Below are positions 1 through 11,642 of a stretch of 64,000 bases of DNA, piece after piece; positions within the stretch are counted from its first letter, which is position 1; each line of letters starts with the position of its first letter. The DNA is from Eurosta solidaginis. Its lineage: Eukaryota > Arthropoda > Insecta > Diptera > Tephritidae. The position numbers were made by a program, and so were the translations under genes. Below the pieces are notes generated by a model that saw only the letters and a program-made list of their open reading frames with translations, had not been told where the DNA came from and searched no databases. The stretch covers positions 177,086,672 through 177,150,671 of the forward strand of contig NC_090322.1 of the NCBI RefSeq assembly GCF_040869045.1, given 5' to 3'.

Positions 1-3000
1 AAAATCGATATATCTTTACTAAACTCAGTTGACGTACTTATCTGAACTCACTTTGTATTGGTGTAAAAAATGGCCGAAATCCGACTATGACCACGCCCAC
101 TTTTTCGATATCGAAAATTACGAAAAATGAAAAAAATGCCATAATTATATACCAAATACGAAAAAAGGGATGAAACATGGTAATTGTATTGGTCTATTGA
201 CGCAAAATATAACTTTAGAAAAAAACTTAGTAAAATGGGTGTGACACCTACCATATTAAGTAGAAGAAAATGAAAAAGTTTTGCAGGGCGAAATCAAAAG
301 CCCTTGGAATCTTGGAAGGAATACTGTTCGTGGTATTAGATATATAAATAAATTAGCGGTACCCGACAGATGATGTTCTGGATCAGCCTGGTCCACATTT
401 TGGTCGATATCTCGAAAACGCCTTCACATATGCAACTAAGGGCCACTCCCTTTTAAAACCCCCATTAATACCTTTAATTTGATACCCATATCGTACAAAC
501 ACATTCTAGAGTCACCCCTGGTCCACGTTTATGGCGATATCTCGAAAAGGCGTCCACATATAGAACTAAGGCCCACTCCTGTTTAAAATACTCATTAACA
601 CCTTTCATTTGATACCCATATCGTACAAACAAATTCTAGAGTCGCCCCTGGTCCACCTTTATAGCGATATTTCGAAAAGGCGTCCACCTTAAGAACTAAG
701 GCCCACGCCCTTTTAAAATACTCATTAACACCTTTTATTTGATACCCATATCGTACAAACAAATTCTAGAGTCACCCCTGGTCCACGTTTATGGCGATAT
801 CTCGAAAAGGCATCCACCTATAGAACTAAGGCGCACGCCCTTTTAAAATACTCATTAACACCTTTCATTTGATACCCATATAGTACAAACAAATTCTAGA
901 GTCACCCCTGGTCCACGTTTATGGCGATATCTCGAAAAGGCGTCCACATATAGAACTAAGGCCCACTCCTTTTTAAAATACTCATTAACACCTTTCATTT
1001 GATACCCATATCGTACAAACAAATTCTAGAGTCACCCCTGGTCCGCCTCTATGGCGATATTTCGAAAAGGCGTCCACCTATAGAACTAAGGCGCACGCCC
1101 TTTTAAAATACTCATTAACACCTTTCATTTGATACCCATATCGTACAAACAAATTCTAGAGTCACTCCTGGTCCACCTTTATGGCGATATCTCGAAAGGC
1201 GTCCACCTATAGAACTAAGGCCCACGCCCTTTTAAAATACCCATTAACACCTTTTATTTGATACCCATATTATACAAACGCATTCTAGAGTCACCCCTGG
1301 TCCACTTTTATAACGATATTCCGAAAAGGCGTCCATCTATATAACTAAAGCCCACTCCCTTTTAAAACACTTATTAACACCTTTCGTTTGATACCCATAT
1401 TGTACAAACGCATTCTAGAGTCAACCCTGGTCCACTTTTATAACTATATTCCGAAAAAGCGTCCACCTATAGAACTAAGGCCCACTCCGTTTTAAAACAC
1501 TTATTAACATCTTTCGTTTGATACCCATATTGTTCAAACGCATTCTAAAGTCAACCCTGGTCCACTTTTATAACGATATTCCGAAAAGGCGTCCACCTAT
1601 AGAACTAAGGCCCACTCCGTTTTAAAACACTTATTAACACCTTTCGTTTGATACCCATATTGTAAAAACGCATTCTAAAGTCACCCCTGGTCCACTTTTA
1701 TAACGATATTCCGAAAAGGCGTTCATTAACACCTTTCATTTGATACCCATATAGTACAAACAAATTCTAGAGTCACCCCTGGTCCACCTTTATGGCGATA
1801 TCTCGAAAAGGCGTCCACATATAGAACTAAGGCCCACGCCCTCTTAAAATACTCATAACACCTTTCATTTGATACTCATATCGTACAAAAAAATTCTAGA
1901 GTCACCCCTGATCCATCTTTATGGCGATATCTCGAAACGGCGTCCATCTATAGAACTTAGGCCCACGTCCTTTTAAAATACTTATTAATAATTTTCATTT
2001 GATACCCATATCGTACAAAATAAATTCTAAAGTCACCCCTGGTCCACCTTTATGGCGATATCTCGAAACGGCGTCCATCTATAGAACTTAGGCCCACGCC
2101 CTTTTAAAATACTCATTAATACCTTTCATTTGATACCCATATCGTACAAAATAAATTCTAGAGTCACCCCTGGTCCACCTTTATGGCGATATCTCGAAAA
2201 GGCGTCCACATATAGAACTAAGGCCCACGCCCTCTTAAAACACTCATTAACACCTTTCATTTGATACTCATATCGTACAAACAAATTCTAGAGTCACCCC
2301 TGATCCATCTTTATGGCGATATCTCGAAACGGCGGCCATCTATAGAACTTAGGCCCACGCCCTTTTAAAATACCCATTAATAATTTTCATTTGATACCCA
2401 TATCGTACAAATAAATTCTAAAGTCACCCCTGGTCCACCTTTATGGCGATATCTCGAAACGGCGTCCATCTATAGAACTTAGGCCCACTCCCTTTTAAAA
2501 TTATCATTAACACATTTCATTTGATACCCATATCGTACAAACAAATTCTAGAGTCAGGGATGGTCCACCTTTATGGCGATATCCCTAAATGGCGTCCATT
2601 TATAGAACTATGGTCCACTTCCTCTTAAAATACTCTTTAATACCTTCCATTTGATACACATGTCATACAAAATAAAATACTCATTAACAGCTTTCATTTG
2701 ATACCCATATCGTACAAACAAATTCTAGAGTCACCCCTGGTCCACCTTTATGGCGATATTTCGAAAAGGCGTCCACCTATAGAACTAAGGCGCACGCCCT
2801 TTTAAAATACTCATTAGCACCTTTCATTTGATACCCATATCGTACGTTATGGCGATATCTCGAAAAGGCGTCCACCTATAGAACTTAGGCCCACTCCCTT
2901 TTAAAATTATCATTAACACATTTCATTTGATACCCATATCCTACAAACAAATTCTAGAGTCAGGCCTGGTCCATCTTTATGGCGATATCCCTAAATGGCG

Positions 3001-3201
3001 TCCATCTATAGAACTATGGTCCACTTCCTCTTAAAATACTCTTTAATACCTTCCATTTGATACACATGTCATACAAACACATTCCAGGGTTACCCTAGGT
3101 TCTTTTTACAATATGGTGATTTTCCCTTACTTTGTCTCCACAGCTCTCAACTGAGTATGTAATGTTCGGTTACACCCGAACTTAGCCTTCCTTACTTGTT
3201 T
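1..3201 (-). repeat. Dispersed repeat, left copy, with ~130-bp tandem array
   Basis: This is the inverted counterpart of 59384-63613 and is cut by the window edge. From 1 to about 250 it matches, in reverse complement, the stretch at 62400-62650. From about 380 to 3090 it is a tandem array with a period of about 130 bp, roughly 20 units. Each unit contains GATACCCATATCGTACAAAC, then a CTAGAGTCACCCCTGGTCCA box, then TGGCGATATCTCGAAAAGGC. The right end (3100-3201) is a unique terminus ending in CCTTACTTGTTT, shared with the copies ending at 38357 and starting at 59384. There is no coding capacity. The structure, unique ends around a central tandem array, resembles non-autonomous Helentron/DINE-type or foldback elements with internal repeats; the class is inference. 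Confidence 0.8.
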
Positions 3202-5960
3202 TTCCATTCACTTATGCACAGATAATTCTCAAACTTGTTATGAAATGTTTTAAGTATATATGCAGATTACACCTTCAAATAAGAATAATTTCTCAAGTCG
3301 TTCTCGAAGCGTGAGAACGAAAAATCTTATTTTAAGCACAAATAGTGCTTGAAATGAGGACAGAAGGTTCACACATCAATACCAAACAGGTCATAAAATA
3401 CGAACGGTGTGCTTGGAAAAACTGTTCTTAGCCCATCGGTCACGAGTTAAGAAAAAACGTACTTAGCAGACTTTTGTTAACGAATGTTCTTAATTTTGAA
3501 CTTGTTTCGTTCGTTTTAGAACGATTTTTTCTCAGACTGTACGCTCGAGTGTTTGCCAAATCATTTCGTAGGGCGATACCGTTAAAAGAAATTTTTTATA
3601 AAATATTTTAAGGCGATCACACTACAAATGCGCGGTTCCAGGGGGGAGGGACTTTATTTTGTATTGACTGTAATGAAATATATAATACTAATCTACATAG
3701 TAGTTTCTTATCACAAAACGGATTTTTACTCATTTTTAATTTTTCTTCCTTTTTTACATTATTATATATATCATGCGTGACGTACGATGACAATATTGAG
3801 TGCATTGTGAATGATGACAAGACGTTAGTGCTAAGAACTCGAGAAGTTAATGCTTAATCTAATATGTGTACGACTAAAAAATTAGCGGTTTTAAAAAATT
3901 CTAGACTGACACCCTATCCAATACGTGCGATCACTTATAACTGTCTTGTTTTTGGAGCTATAGACACCGCCTCCCCCCCCCCCCTGGTTTTGTTGTTATT
4001 GTTGTATTAACGATAAAGACACACACTGAAAGAAATGGTCGACCGAGATTTTTGTTAAGCGAACAAATAAATTTTGTCATTTCAACAAAAGAAAAAATGT
4101 CGCTTTTAAGTTAACAAAATTCTGTAAAATTGACAGATTCCTAGTCAATCTAACTGATTTTTCTGTTAACACTACTGATCTTACAGGTGATTTCAACAGC
4201 GAACAACAGTCAATGCATGGGCTAATTTCAAAGAGAATTTTACGCTCACTGCGCTCTCTACTTTGTACTTATGACGATGGTGCCACTTGTTAAAAAAAAA
4301 AACACCAAAATAAGAAAACCACCAAATCAAAAAAACACACAAATTGGGGAAACAACAAAAAACTAGTTTTTCAGTTGTCAACATAAAACAAAAAACCCTT
4401 TTCCGTATTTAGTGTGCATAACACTGCAAAAAAATATGCGATACCAAGACACCTATTTATCGGGTACAATTTTGCAACTTCTCCACCAAGCGAAATGCAA
4501 AATTGCGCTCTTGTTGCAAAAGTTTTGTTTGAACGAACAGGATTTTTCCAAAATTAGTAACATTGTGTTTCCGACAACATAAAAGTTTGAGTTGTTTTGG
4601 AATTGTTTCAACTTGAAGTGTTACGAGAATTAAACTGGCCGAATTACATGTAAAGTTACTCGAGTGATGAATTACCTTCCAGCGTTTTGATTCTTTACTT
4701 TTCTACAACTTACAAGTTCTCTATTTAACATCCCTACAAGACGGAGGTAACTAGTTCACCCACACATTCAAAGCTTTTTTCGCTCTCCACTAAACATCGA
4801 CGTTTCTTGCTGTCATCGAAATGACAGCGTCATCTTAATACAACAATTTATAAATCATAGATGAATGGATTTGCAACTCTTTGTTTCGAGAGAGCGCTGT
4901 CAAAATGCACATTTTTTATAACATTTATCAATGATGCCACTCCAAACAAAAATGAATAGATCTGAAAATGGGGATTTTTGACATAAATTTCGGCGATTAT
5001 AGTTTCAATCATCTAATAAAATGATAGTTGTCAAATATTTATTTCTTTAAACTTATTTTACAATAATACGACTAGTTAGAGTTAAATATAAACAAATCTA
5101 AGTAAAATTTACATTTCAATTAAATTACTTAGTCAAATATTGTAACGCATTTAACTCGCAGTGAAAACCATATATTCTTTTGAAATTTCAGTAAATCGGA
5201 CCTATGATATAACAGTTAACATTATTTAATGGATAGGGCTTATCCTACATGTCTGGCGTTCCAGGTTCTGTGATCAAAATGGACTGGTTGCATCGGGAGT
5301 TCATATTTACAAAACCTGTTTTTAGTGATAACTTTTGAATGGGAAATAATATTTACCCTCCGCCTTCGAACTAATAATATATAGACTAAATTAAGTATTT
5401 TTATCCTTTTTCCCATAATTTTTGAACGCTATTCTACAGTTGTAGGTCAAACTAAAGTTTACCGAAATTTTTTGGCCGTTTTTCGTTTTGACTGGCTCAT
5501 TTTTTGTTCTGGCACCCGCTTCAGCTGGCGCAAGGGATTTATCTGTGATTGTTGCCAGCAACAACTAGAAGATAAATCCCTCGTGAGAGCGAAAATATGA
5601 GAGCGTAACCAAAAGATTCGTATCAATCTAATCTATGTTATAAATTATTCCAGGAAACATTTTAAAACGATGAAAAACTATAATTGTGGTAATTAAACTA
5701 ATAAACTAAAAAAGTGCTTGTGCTACGGGCTTTTAGGTGTGACGTGTGTTAGCTCTTTAGGCACTTCTAAATTAACCTGGCGCATTAACTAGAGGCAGCC
5801 AAGTCCTCTTGCCACCAATTGGAATTGGAAGATTCGATTTCCAAAACCAAAAAAGGTAACGTTTTCAAGACAGTGCACAACCTAAACAAAGGTGGTATCA
5901 AAAGACGCGTGTCGAGATCCGTTTTTAGAATCTGAAAGTTGTATTGAATCGACGGATGGC
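3202..5960. other. No gene recognised
   Basis: AT-rich sequence with only short random open frames. It contains a poly-C run near 3972-3985, and a short inverted motif around 5532-5583 (GGGATTTATCT versus AGATAAATCCC). I see no coding region or named repeat here. Confidence 0.5.
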
Positions 5961-5967
5961 CTAGAAG

Positions 5968-6020
5968 GTTTCAGGTGGTCATACTAAATCGCTCCCGGGG
6001 AGTGTCCTTATCGCTACAAC
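5968..6020 (+). repeat. Fragment of the (CAA)-tailed short repeat family
   Basis: The stretch with GGTGGTCATACTAAATCG and CCTTATCGCTACAACC matches the 3' part of the copy at 10141-10365 (GTGGTCACATAAATCG, CCTTATCGCTACAACAACAA). It is a short, diverged 3' fragment just upstream of the pseudogene at 6134. Confidence 0.5.
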
Positions 6021-6133
6021 CAAAGCAACATTATTTACTCTCTGCTTTTCATTCATACGTATGTGTATTTTTAAATAATAAAAAAATGTTATATTATTCT
6101 AATATATATCATCTCTGCCGGGGTGCGATTCAG

Positions 6134-7649
6134 CTCAGGATATGCCAAAACAACAAGAAACCTACAATTAAATGCAGATTCACGTGTCATTTGCCAAAGA
6201 TTTACCGGTAAACAAGGTACTTTCCACAACCAACATGCTTTGGAATACGGTACAAAATTGGTTGGATGTATTTTCCCAAAAAAGGGTGGAAATACGCATC
6301 TTGGTTTGCCAGTATTTGCTTCGGTAATTTATATTGATTTGTATTGTTTAAAAATTGCAATAGTAGATAATGTAATGTGAATTAAAATTGAATAGGTAGC
6401 CGAAGCAAAAAAGATAGATATGTAGATAGATTGATATTTATTATTAATATGTTTACATATTTTTTGATTTCACAATAAATTTTAAGTATCACAAATTCAT
6501 TTTCAATTCACAGACGTGTATGATATATATATATATTAAGTAATAAAAAGTAAAAAGTAATAAAAAGTATTTTAGCCTCGAATAAGATCTATACATAGCC
6601 GTTTAAAATTCATAACATTATTCTCTCGTTTGATATAATCAGGTAACGAGTTAAATATGTATGTTAAGGCCCTTATATAATAATGTGTTTTGGGCTACAG
6701 TAGTCCGCTGTAATCCTAGTCGAAAGTCAATCGCATTCCGCACAGCATATTGGTGTGTATCTCTAACATACTGAATGCAACTTGTTAAATACATCGGCGC
6801 CCTGTTCTGTTTAATTTTAAAAATCATTATTAGTGTATTGAGCATCAGTTTTTGCTCAATATTTAGCCATTTCAATGTTTAAAGCATGTGACTTATTGGG
6901 GTGTATTTGTGGCATTTTATTATTGATCTCATACATTTGTTTTGTAATTTCTGTATTCTTCCTATTTGTGATTGGTTACAAGATGTGTACAGAATTGTGG
7001 AACAGTATTCAAAATGTGGCTTTATGATTGTATTGTATATTTTTATTGCTGTTAAAGTGTCTAATTTATTTCGTATTCTTCTAAAGAAGTAAATCTTTTT
7101 TGCAGCTTTTTTACACAAATAGTCCACGTGATTGTTAAATTTGAGCTCATTGTCTATTATTACACCTAAGTATTTCATATTGGTTACTTGCTCAATACTA
7201 GTATTATTTATCTCTAAATTTATTTCGCTATTTGTATTCATCACCATTACTTTTGTTTTCTGTTCATTCAATTTGAGCCTATTCATTTTAAGCCATTTCA
7301 TAATTCATCTATATCACATTCTAACTTTCGTTTACATTCTTCCACTGTTTCTGCTTCTGTATATACCAATGTATCGTCTGCATACATTACCAATTTGGAT
7401 TTTTATATCACTTTTTCTATATCATTTATGTAAAATGCAACTGATCCGCATGCAACTGTTGTTTATGTGCCGCCACCGGGAACTGCTCCTGCTATCATAG
7501 CAGTATTACAAACACGACATTTCTTTGATTGGTTGCATAATCGAAATTGTGCCCTAACATGATATGGTTCGCTTTAAGCACGCTATGTTAAAGCAAAATA
7601 AATCTCGTCTAGTCAGGCCGGAATGTCCAGGAACATCGCACCAGAAAGG
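6134..7649 (+). pseudogene. Intron-containing pseudogene of succinyl-CoA synthetase alpha subunit
   Basis: The relic derives from the mitochondrial succinyl-CoA ligase alpha subunit (SUCLG1/Scsalpha family), the CoA-binding subunit of the TCA-cycle enzyme. Exon A (6134-6323) follows a plausible acceptor and reads [20 protein letters not shown], then a conserved [10 protein letters not shown] block, then [10 protein letters not shown] 71-bp intron (6324-6394, GTAATT to ATAG) follows. Exon B starts VAEAKK (6395-6412), is interrupted by a LINE (6413-7436), and resumes as TDPHATVVYVPPPG. It runs through a region with small frameshifts and a stop (VP*HDMV) to KSRLV.PECPG, ending at a GTAAGT donor at 7650. 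The family's Gly in CQGFTGK is Arg here, and the Gly of VGPNCPG is also Arg. The first exon and everything after the second, including the phospho-His region, are missing. Retained introns mean it arose by DNA duplication, not by retrocopying. It is not functional. Confidence 0.85.
6413..7436 (-). mobile_element. 5'-truncated Jockey/CR1-like LINE inserted in the Scsalpha pseudogene
   Basis: On the - strand the element starts in the reverse transcriptase at FYINDIEKV (near 7437). It reads through the catalytic motif YADDTLVYTEAE (about 7340-7380), then a frameshifted join to the long frame at 7301-6882. That frame has the post-catalytic RT/thumb pattern KYLGVIIDNELKFNNHVDYL and IYNTIIKPHFEYCS. 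An in-frame stop at 6879-6881 is followed by the same frame (LKWLNIEQKL). After a further frameshift near 6651, the last residues end close to 6590. The 3' region to 6413 has an AT-rich tail with ATCT-like units. Endonuclease and the N-terminal RT are absent. Its two edges abut the halves of exon B of the pseudogene, so the LINE came after the duplication. Confidence 0.8.
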
Positions 7650-8165
7650 GTAAGTAAATTGCCTACCATATTAAATATATAAACAACATGTATGAATTTG
7701 TTAGTGATAATTTGTCATGCTTTTGTTGATAATCAACTGAAGAAGGCAAATACCAAAGAGTTCGAAGTTCATGTAAATACCAATTTATTTCTTTAAATAG
7801 CGTTTGGAGAACAAAACCCATATGTATGTATGCATACAACTGCATAGAAAGGGAGGGATTAATTAATTATGATCAGTAGATTTATAGGATTTTTATTATT
7901 TTCCCTGCGTCGCCGTTGCCATTACATTGCGTCAAGAGAGGACATCAACACCTTACGCACAACCAGTTAAAATTTTAGTAAATTTTGCTCTTTTCATTAC
8001 TGATTCAAAACCTGGAAAGTTATATATGTAGCATTCCATGGAGAATGGTAAATTTTAGCAGACGGTCATTATTAATATTCAATCCCTAGAAGGCTCAATG
8101 TAGTCATATCAATAGGTCCGGAGATGGTCGGGTTAGTACCTCAATGGTGCTTGTTACCGGAACGT
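7650..8165. other. No gene; a fragment of the short repeat family at 8090-8165
   Basis: The sequence after the pseudogene donor has no recognisable next Scsalpha exon. The stretch 8090-8165 (GTAGTCATATCAATAGG, GAGATGGTCGGGTTAG, CAATGGTGCTTGTTACCGG) matches the middle of the (CAA)-tailed repeat at 10141-10365. Confidence 0.45.
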
Positions 8166-8168
8166 AGA

Positions 8169-8554
8169 TAGATAATTTATTGAGGATTGCACAGTGACTT
8201 GCACATCTCCTTCACAGCATCTCATCGTAGCCGACTTCTTTGATGAACCCTAGCAGAGTTCTTGACTTGAGGGATTAAATGTGGGAATGCACTGGCCATG
8301 GTGAGCCCATAAACTTAGCCCTACGTTTTGAGATTGATTCGTATTCTTGGAGGATATGGTCCGCCGTCTGCTGATCGATCACAAAATCGGCAAGTGTTAT
8401 TCGATAGTATGCCCACTTTCTGCATACGGCTGCTGAGTCTATAACGCCCTGTAAGAATAGCTCTTGGGATTCTTCGGTTATCTTTCGATAGGTCTATTAT
8501 TGCCCTGTAGCGACTTGTGCTATAAATTCCTAACAGTAACTTAGATTGTCTCAA
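8169..8554 (-). pseudogene. LINE relic: C-terminal RNase H / zinc-knuckle end of ORF2
   Basis: The - strand frame at 8554-8321 reads SKLLLGIYSTSRYRAIIDLS, then ILTGRYRLSSRMQKVGI, then CRFCDRSADGG. This is the familiar C-terminal pattern of Jockey-like ORF2 proteins (LTGH...L..H..RLGI...C.FC). The relic continues degenerately to about 8169. A second fragment of the same family lies at 61655-61830. It is an isolated 3' end, not a gene. Confidence 0.6.
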
Positions 8555-8577
8555 ACCCCCCCCCCCCCGCCCCCTCT
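8547..8577. repeat. Poly-C tract
   Basis: An almost pure C run (CCCCC...GCCCCC) at the 5' edge of the LINE relic on its - strand reading. It is likely slippage-prone, and its length may be an assembly estimate. Confidence 0.6.
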
Positions 8578-8670
8578 CCTAATAAATGCCCCTGTGAGCC
8601 AACTGACAGGAACGGCTCGGGATCGATGGGTCATGCAGTTCCTGCCTCTGTTTCCGGGTTGTCCGCCTGC

Positions 8671-9461
8671 TCTTGTTGTAGCAGTGCTTCGTCCCATCCA
8701 ATAGGTACGACAGATCACAAATTGTCATCAATGTCCTCTAACGGGAGTCCAAGGCAACAGAAAGTTTCAACAGGGGTGGACCATAATGAGAGGAGTGTTA
8801 GAGGCGTTGATTCCACAATACAGCTAAAGAGATGGTTGGTGTCATGTGGGGACACATTATAAGCAAGACATATGTTTTGTATGTCGGGGTAGATTCTGGA
8901 TAGGTAAGAGTTTAACCTGTTACAGTATCCAGATCGAAGTTGGGCTAGAGTGACTCCCGTTTCCTTAAGAGTGCGTTCCTACTCTGCTAGTTTTTTCTTT
9001 GAGTACAGTATTCACCGAGCAATTCCTGGCATAGAGGTCCGACGCCTGTTTGTGGAGTTCACTCAGGACCTGCTTGTGTTTTTCAGCTTCATACGGCTGT
9101 GTTCTCAGGTGCCGTATTTTCTCATAATGTAATGAGGGCGTGAACAACAAGTAGCCACAAAAGATTTGTAAAAGTTACGAGGACGTCGGGTTTTGGGATC
9201 AAGCCCAGAGCAACCTGTCCGATGCAACCATCCCTTGCACGTGACACACTGACAAGAGTATGACCGTCCTAAAAAGATTCTTTTCCGGCAAACGCAGCAA
9301 AACCATTTCTCATGACCGGGGTCAGGAGAAGGACACGGATTGGGTTCGATACCTTCCCGGAGGAGGAGAGTATGGCGCAGACCCGCTGCATGGATCTGCT
9401 GGGAGGGTGATAATTTGTGGGAGGGACGCAACAAACTAAACACTAGAGTCCGCCTGCTCAT
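8671..9461 (-). mobile_element. LOA/I-like LINE with a large internal deletion
   Basis: Read on the - strand, it begins with a Cys/His finger (9461-9120): GIEPNPCPSP, then WFCCVCRKR, SCQCVTCKGWLHRTGC and CCS. This is the PHD-like N-terminal region found in several insect LINE proteins. At about 9125 it jumps directly to a C-terminal region starting YEKIRHLRTQPYEAEKHKQ and continuing LHKQASDLYARNC. After frameshifts the RNase H C-terminus follows (8960-8680: TLAQL.SGYCN, NVSPHDTNHLF, WSTPVET). The 3' end carries GCACTGCTACAACAAG. Everything between finger and RNase H (endonuclease, RT) is missing. Related C-terminal relics are at 15722-16135 and 33900-34130. The clade is inferred from motif style. 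Confidence 0.65.
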
Positions 9462-9720
9462 TACCCTGTACTCCCCTGTGGCCTGGGACCCAGTGCAACA
9501 GTACTACGTTGTGCACCCAAGGACCAGTGCTGACTTTATTTCGAACGCCACAATTGCCTTTAGTGGGGCCTGACTGTCTGACTGAGTATTGCAATTGTTT
9601 CATTGGAGTATCAGCGCTGAAGGTTCAGCTTAGCGCACCAACATATGGCGAATACTTCCGCTTGAAAACTGCTCGTATGTGCTTTTAGAGGTACTGATAT
9701 TTTGGCTCTGGGTCCGGAGA
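9440..9720 (-). pseudogene. Jockey-like LINE relic: RNase H domain
   Basis: On the - strand, broken frames give SSFQAEVFAICWCAKL (about 9690-9640) and VLLHWVPGHRGVQGNEQAD (about 9510-9450). These are the RNase H1 signature WVPGHxGxxGNExAD and the upstream FQAE motif (catalytic Glu). Stops separate the pieces, so it is dead. It abuts the finger-bearing LINE at 9461 and the hAT element at 9754. Confidence 0.65.
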
Positions 9721-10140
9721 CTCTGGCTTCAATCCCCTCTGGCGTCTTCGAACCAGGGCCGTAGAGATAAAATCCGGGCCCGGGACTAAAAAAATTTACC
9801 GCCCCCCTATAAAAAATCCACTAATACATTTGATTAACGTGAATTAATGACGTTTCATTCATAAATCATTATTGATGGATTACATCAAAAAAAATTTTTG
9901 CCACATCAACTAAATGATTTTTGGCTAAGAGCTGATAATAAAATAACAGCCACATATTATTTCAAATAATCTTTTCTAGTTATTTGGTAACATTTTCATA
10001 CATTTCTGATAAATTTAATGATTATAAATTTTAATTATTCAATATAGAATGTTTGGATATCAAAGAGTGGCTTTACTTGCTTTTTTCGCTGCAAATTTTT
10101 TTATAATAATATCAAAATTTAACTGTCTTGCCAAAACGGA

Positions 10141-10365
10141 TGCAACACAAAGCTCCTCATGGAACTTGGGATGGGGAGGGAGGGGATGGCCTGTAGGTTT
10201 AATGTGGTCACATAAATCGTTTCCGAGATGGTCGGGCTAGCACCTTAATGGTGCTGTGGGACCGGAGCGTACCGGATCTGTATCCGGCAAAGGACCATCA
10301 CATCGATAATACTCCTCAAAGCCTTCGGGGAGCAACCTTATCGCTACAACAACAACAACAACAAT
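10141..10365 (+). repeat. (CAA)-tailed SINE-like repeat, best 3' copy
   Basis: The copy runs from CTCCTCATGGAACTTGGG through GAGATGGTCGGGCTAGC, GACCGGAGCGTACCGG and ATCCGGCAAAGGACC to CCTTATCGCTACAACAACAA. Other pieces of the same family are at 5968, 8090, 12300-12540, 29692, 34430 and 39120. By overlapping these pieces I infer a unit of a few hundred bases that begins CCAGCGGGTTA and ends in (CAA)n. It lies inside the hAT relic and is therefore younger. No Pol III A/B boxes were clear, so SINE-like is a structural description only. Confidence 0.6.
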
Positions 10366-10679
10366 AGAGTTACTCCTACCCCAGAAAATGGTCAACATTT
10401 ATAGTGCATACAAAGAACATTTCAACTCACCAAATTCACTCATATTAACAGAGTATATGTGGAACTTAAGAGCGAATTGAGTTTGACAAAGTTGCACTGC
10501 CACACTGCCATTTTATACGGGGTAAAAGTGTAACGCTTTTGCGTTGCGAGCACGCAAGAATTTTCACAAAAGAACGAAATACCCCGTAAAGGCGTTGCCT
10601 GTTTTTTAGAATAGAACAACAACGCTTGCGTAACACTTTATCCAGAAAAGAAAACGCTATCATAGCTGCGGGTTGCACA

Positions 10680-11642
10680 AGGCGAGTAATCAGCATTCGG
10701 GTTTTTGTCGAGAATGTGACGTAGTGCTCCGTTGTAAGCTCCTTTCATATTGGCGCCGTTATCGTACCCTTGTGCACGACAATCTTCAATCATGTATGGC
10801 AAATTAGATCAGCGATTTTCTGAGCAGTTTTTTGGTTACAATTCACGAAAGCCAAAATCTGTTCTGGAATTGTAAATTTGTTGCTTTCGAATTGAAATGG
10901 AGTGAGCGCAAAATGAACGTATCCAACGTGACTAGCATCAAGCATAGCATCAACGATAATAGCAAAATACTTAGCTTTCTTGCCTTGATCTAATATAGTT
11001 TCCCTCACATGCTTTGCACAAATTTCTATAAACTCGTTCTGAATGTCTGGGGAAAGATAGTGAACTTGTAAACGTTTGTGCTGCTATTGTGAAATCCTAG
11101 CTTTCTCCAAATGATCTCTAAGTATCGGATCATAATGGCTTATGAGATCTTAGATGCCCAAAAATGTCCATCCTTTCGCTTTTTGAAAAAAAATAGTGTC
11201 CAAAATTCTATATAAAATTTCTTTCCACATGAGTTTCAGTGATTAGCTGTTCATTGATAAGTGTATCAATTGTAGCCTCCTTTCGAATTAGGTTTTGTAA
11301 AGATCGCCATTGAATATAAAATTTAATGTGATCTTCAGTATTTTCGTGTGATGGCAGTTTAGCGTATAGCTTCTTCCATACCTGGAATTTCGAATATTCG
11401 CCAGGACAACAAATTTTAGGTCGATTTAAAGTATTGGTGCTTAACAGAAGACATGGTAGGCAATAAAAAGCATTGCTACTGGCACTCCACACCAACCAGT
11501 GACGCTCCACTTTCTCTCCATTTGGCAAGATTCTGTTTAACAACGAGGTAGGAAATGCCTCGTCATGACAATCACGTGGAAAAATAACAGGGCACTTTTG
11601 ATGACCTCGACGAATTATTTCGTTGACTTCTTCAGATCGCAA
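10680..11642 (-). pseudogene. hAT transposase fragments (TTF zinc finger and DUF4371-like)
   Basis: The - strand frame 11642-11208 has the TTF-type N-terminal pattern: FPTSLLNRILPNGEKVERHW, LVWSASSNAFYCLPCLL, then KLPSHENTEDHIKF. A second frame, 11008-10790, reads KAKYFAIIVDAMLDASHVGY (the RNase H-like DDE core start, with the catalytic Asp region IVDA), IPEQILAF and KTAQKIADLI. A third block near 10780-10690 reads QGYDNGANMKGAYNG. These blocks occur in the order found in ZMYM1-like hAT transposases. They lie in different frames with stops, and the C-terminal dimerisation domain is not seen. It is a dead transposase. Confidence 0.75.

Noticed and set aside
381..3090. Regular array resembling a CRISPR-like structure
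   Set aside because: Units of ~130 bp are contiguous and similar throughout, with no unique spacers, in a eukaryotic context.
6123..6380. Scsalpha frame as a functional small gene
   Set aside because: It reads from a GTG into an exon with a clear acceptor and donor, lacks an ATG, and has lost conserved glycines; downstream exon B has a stop and frameshifts.
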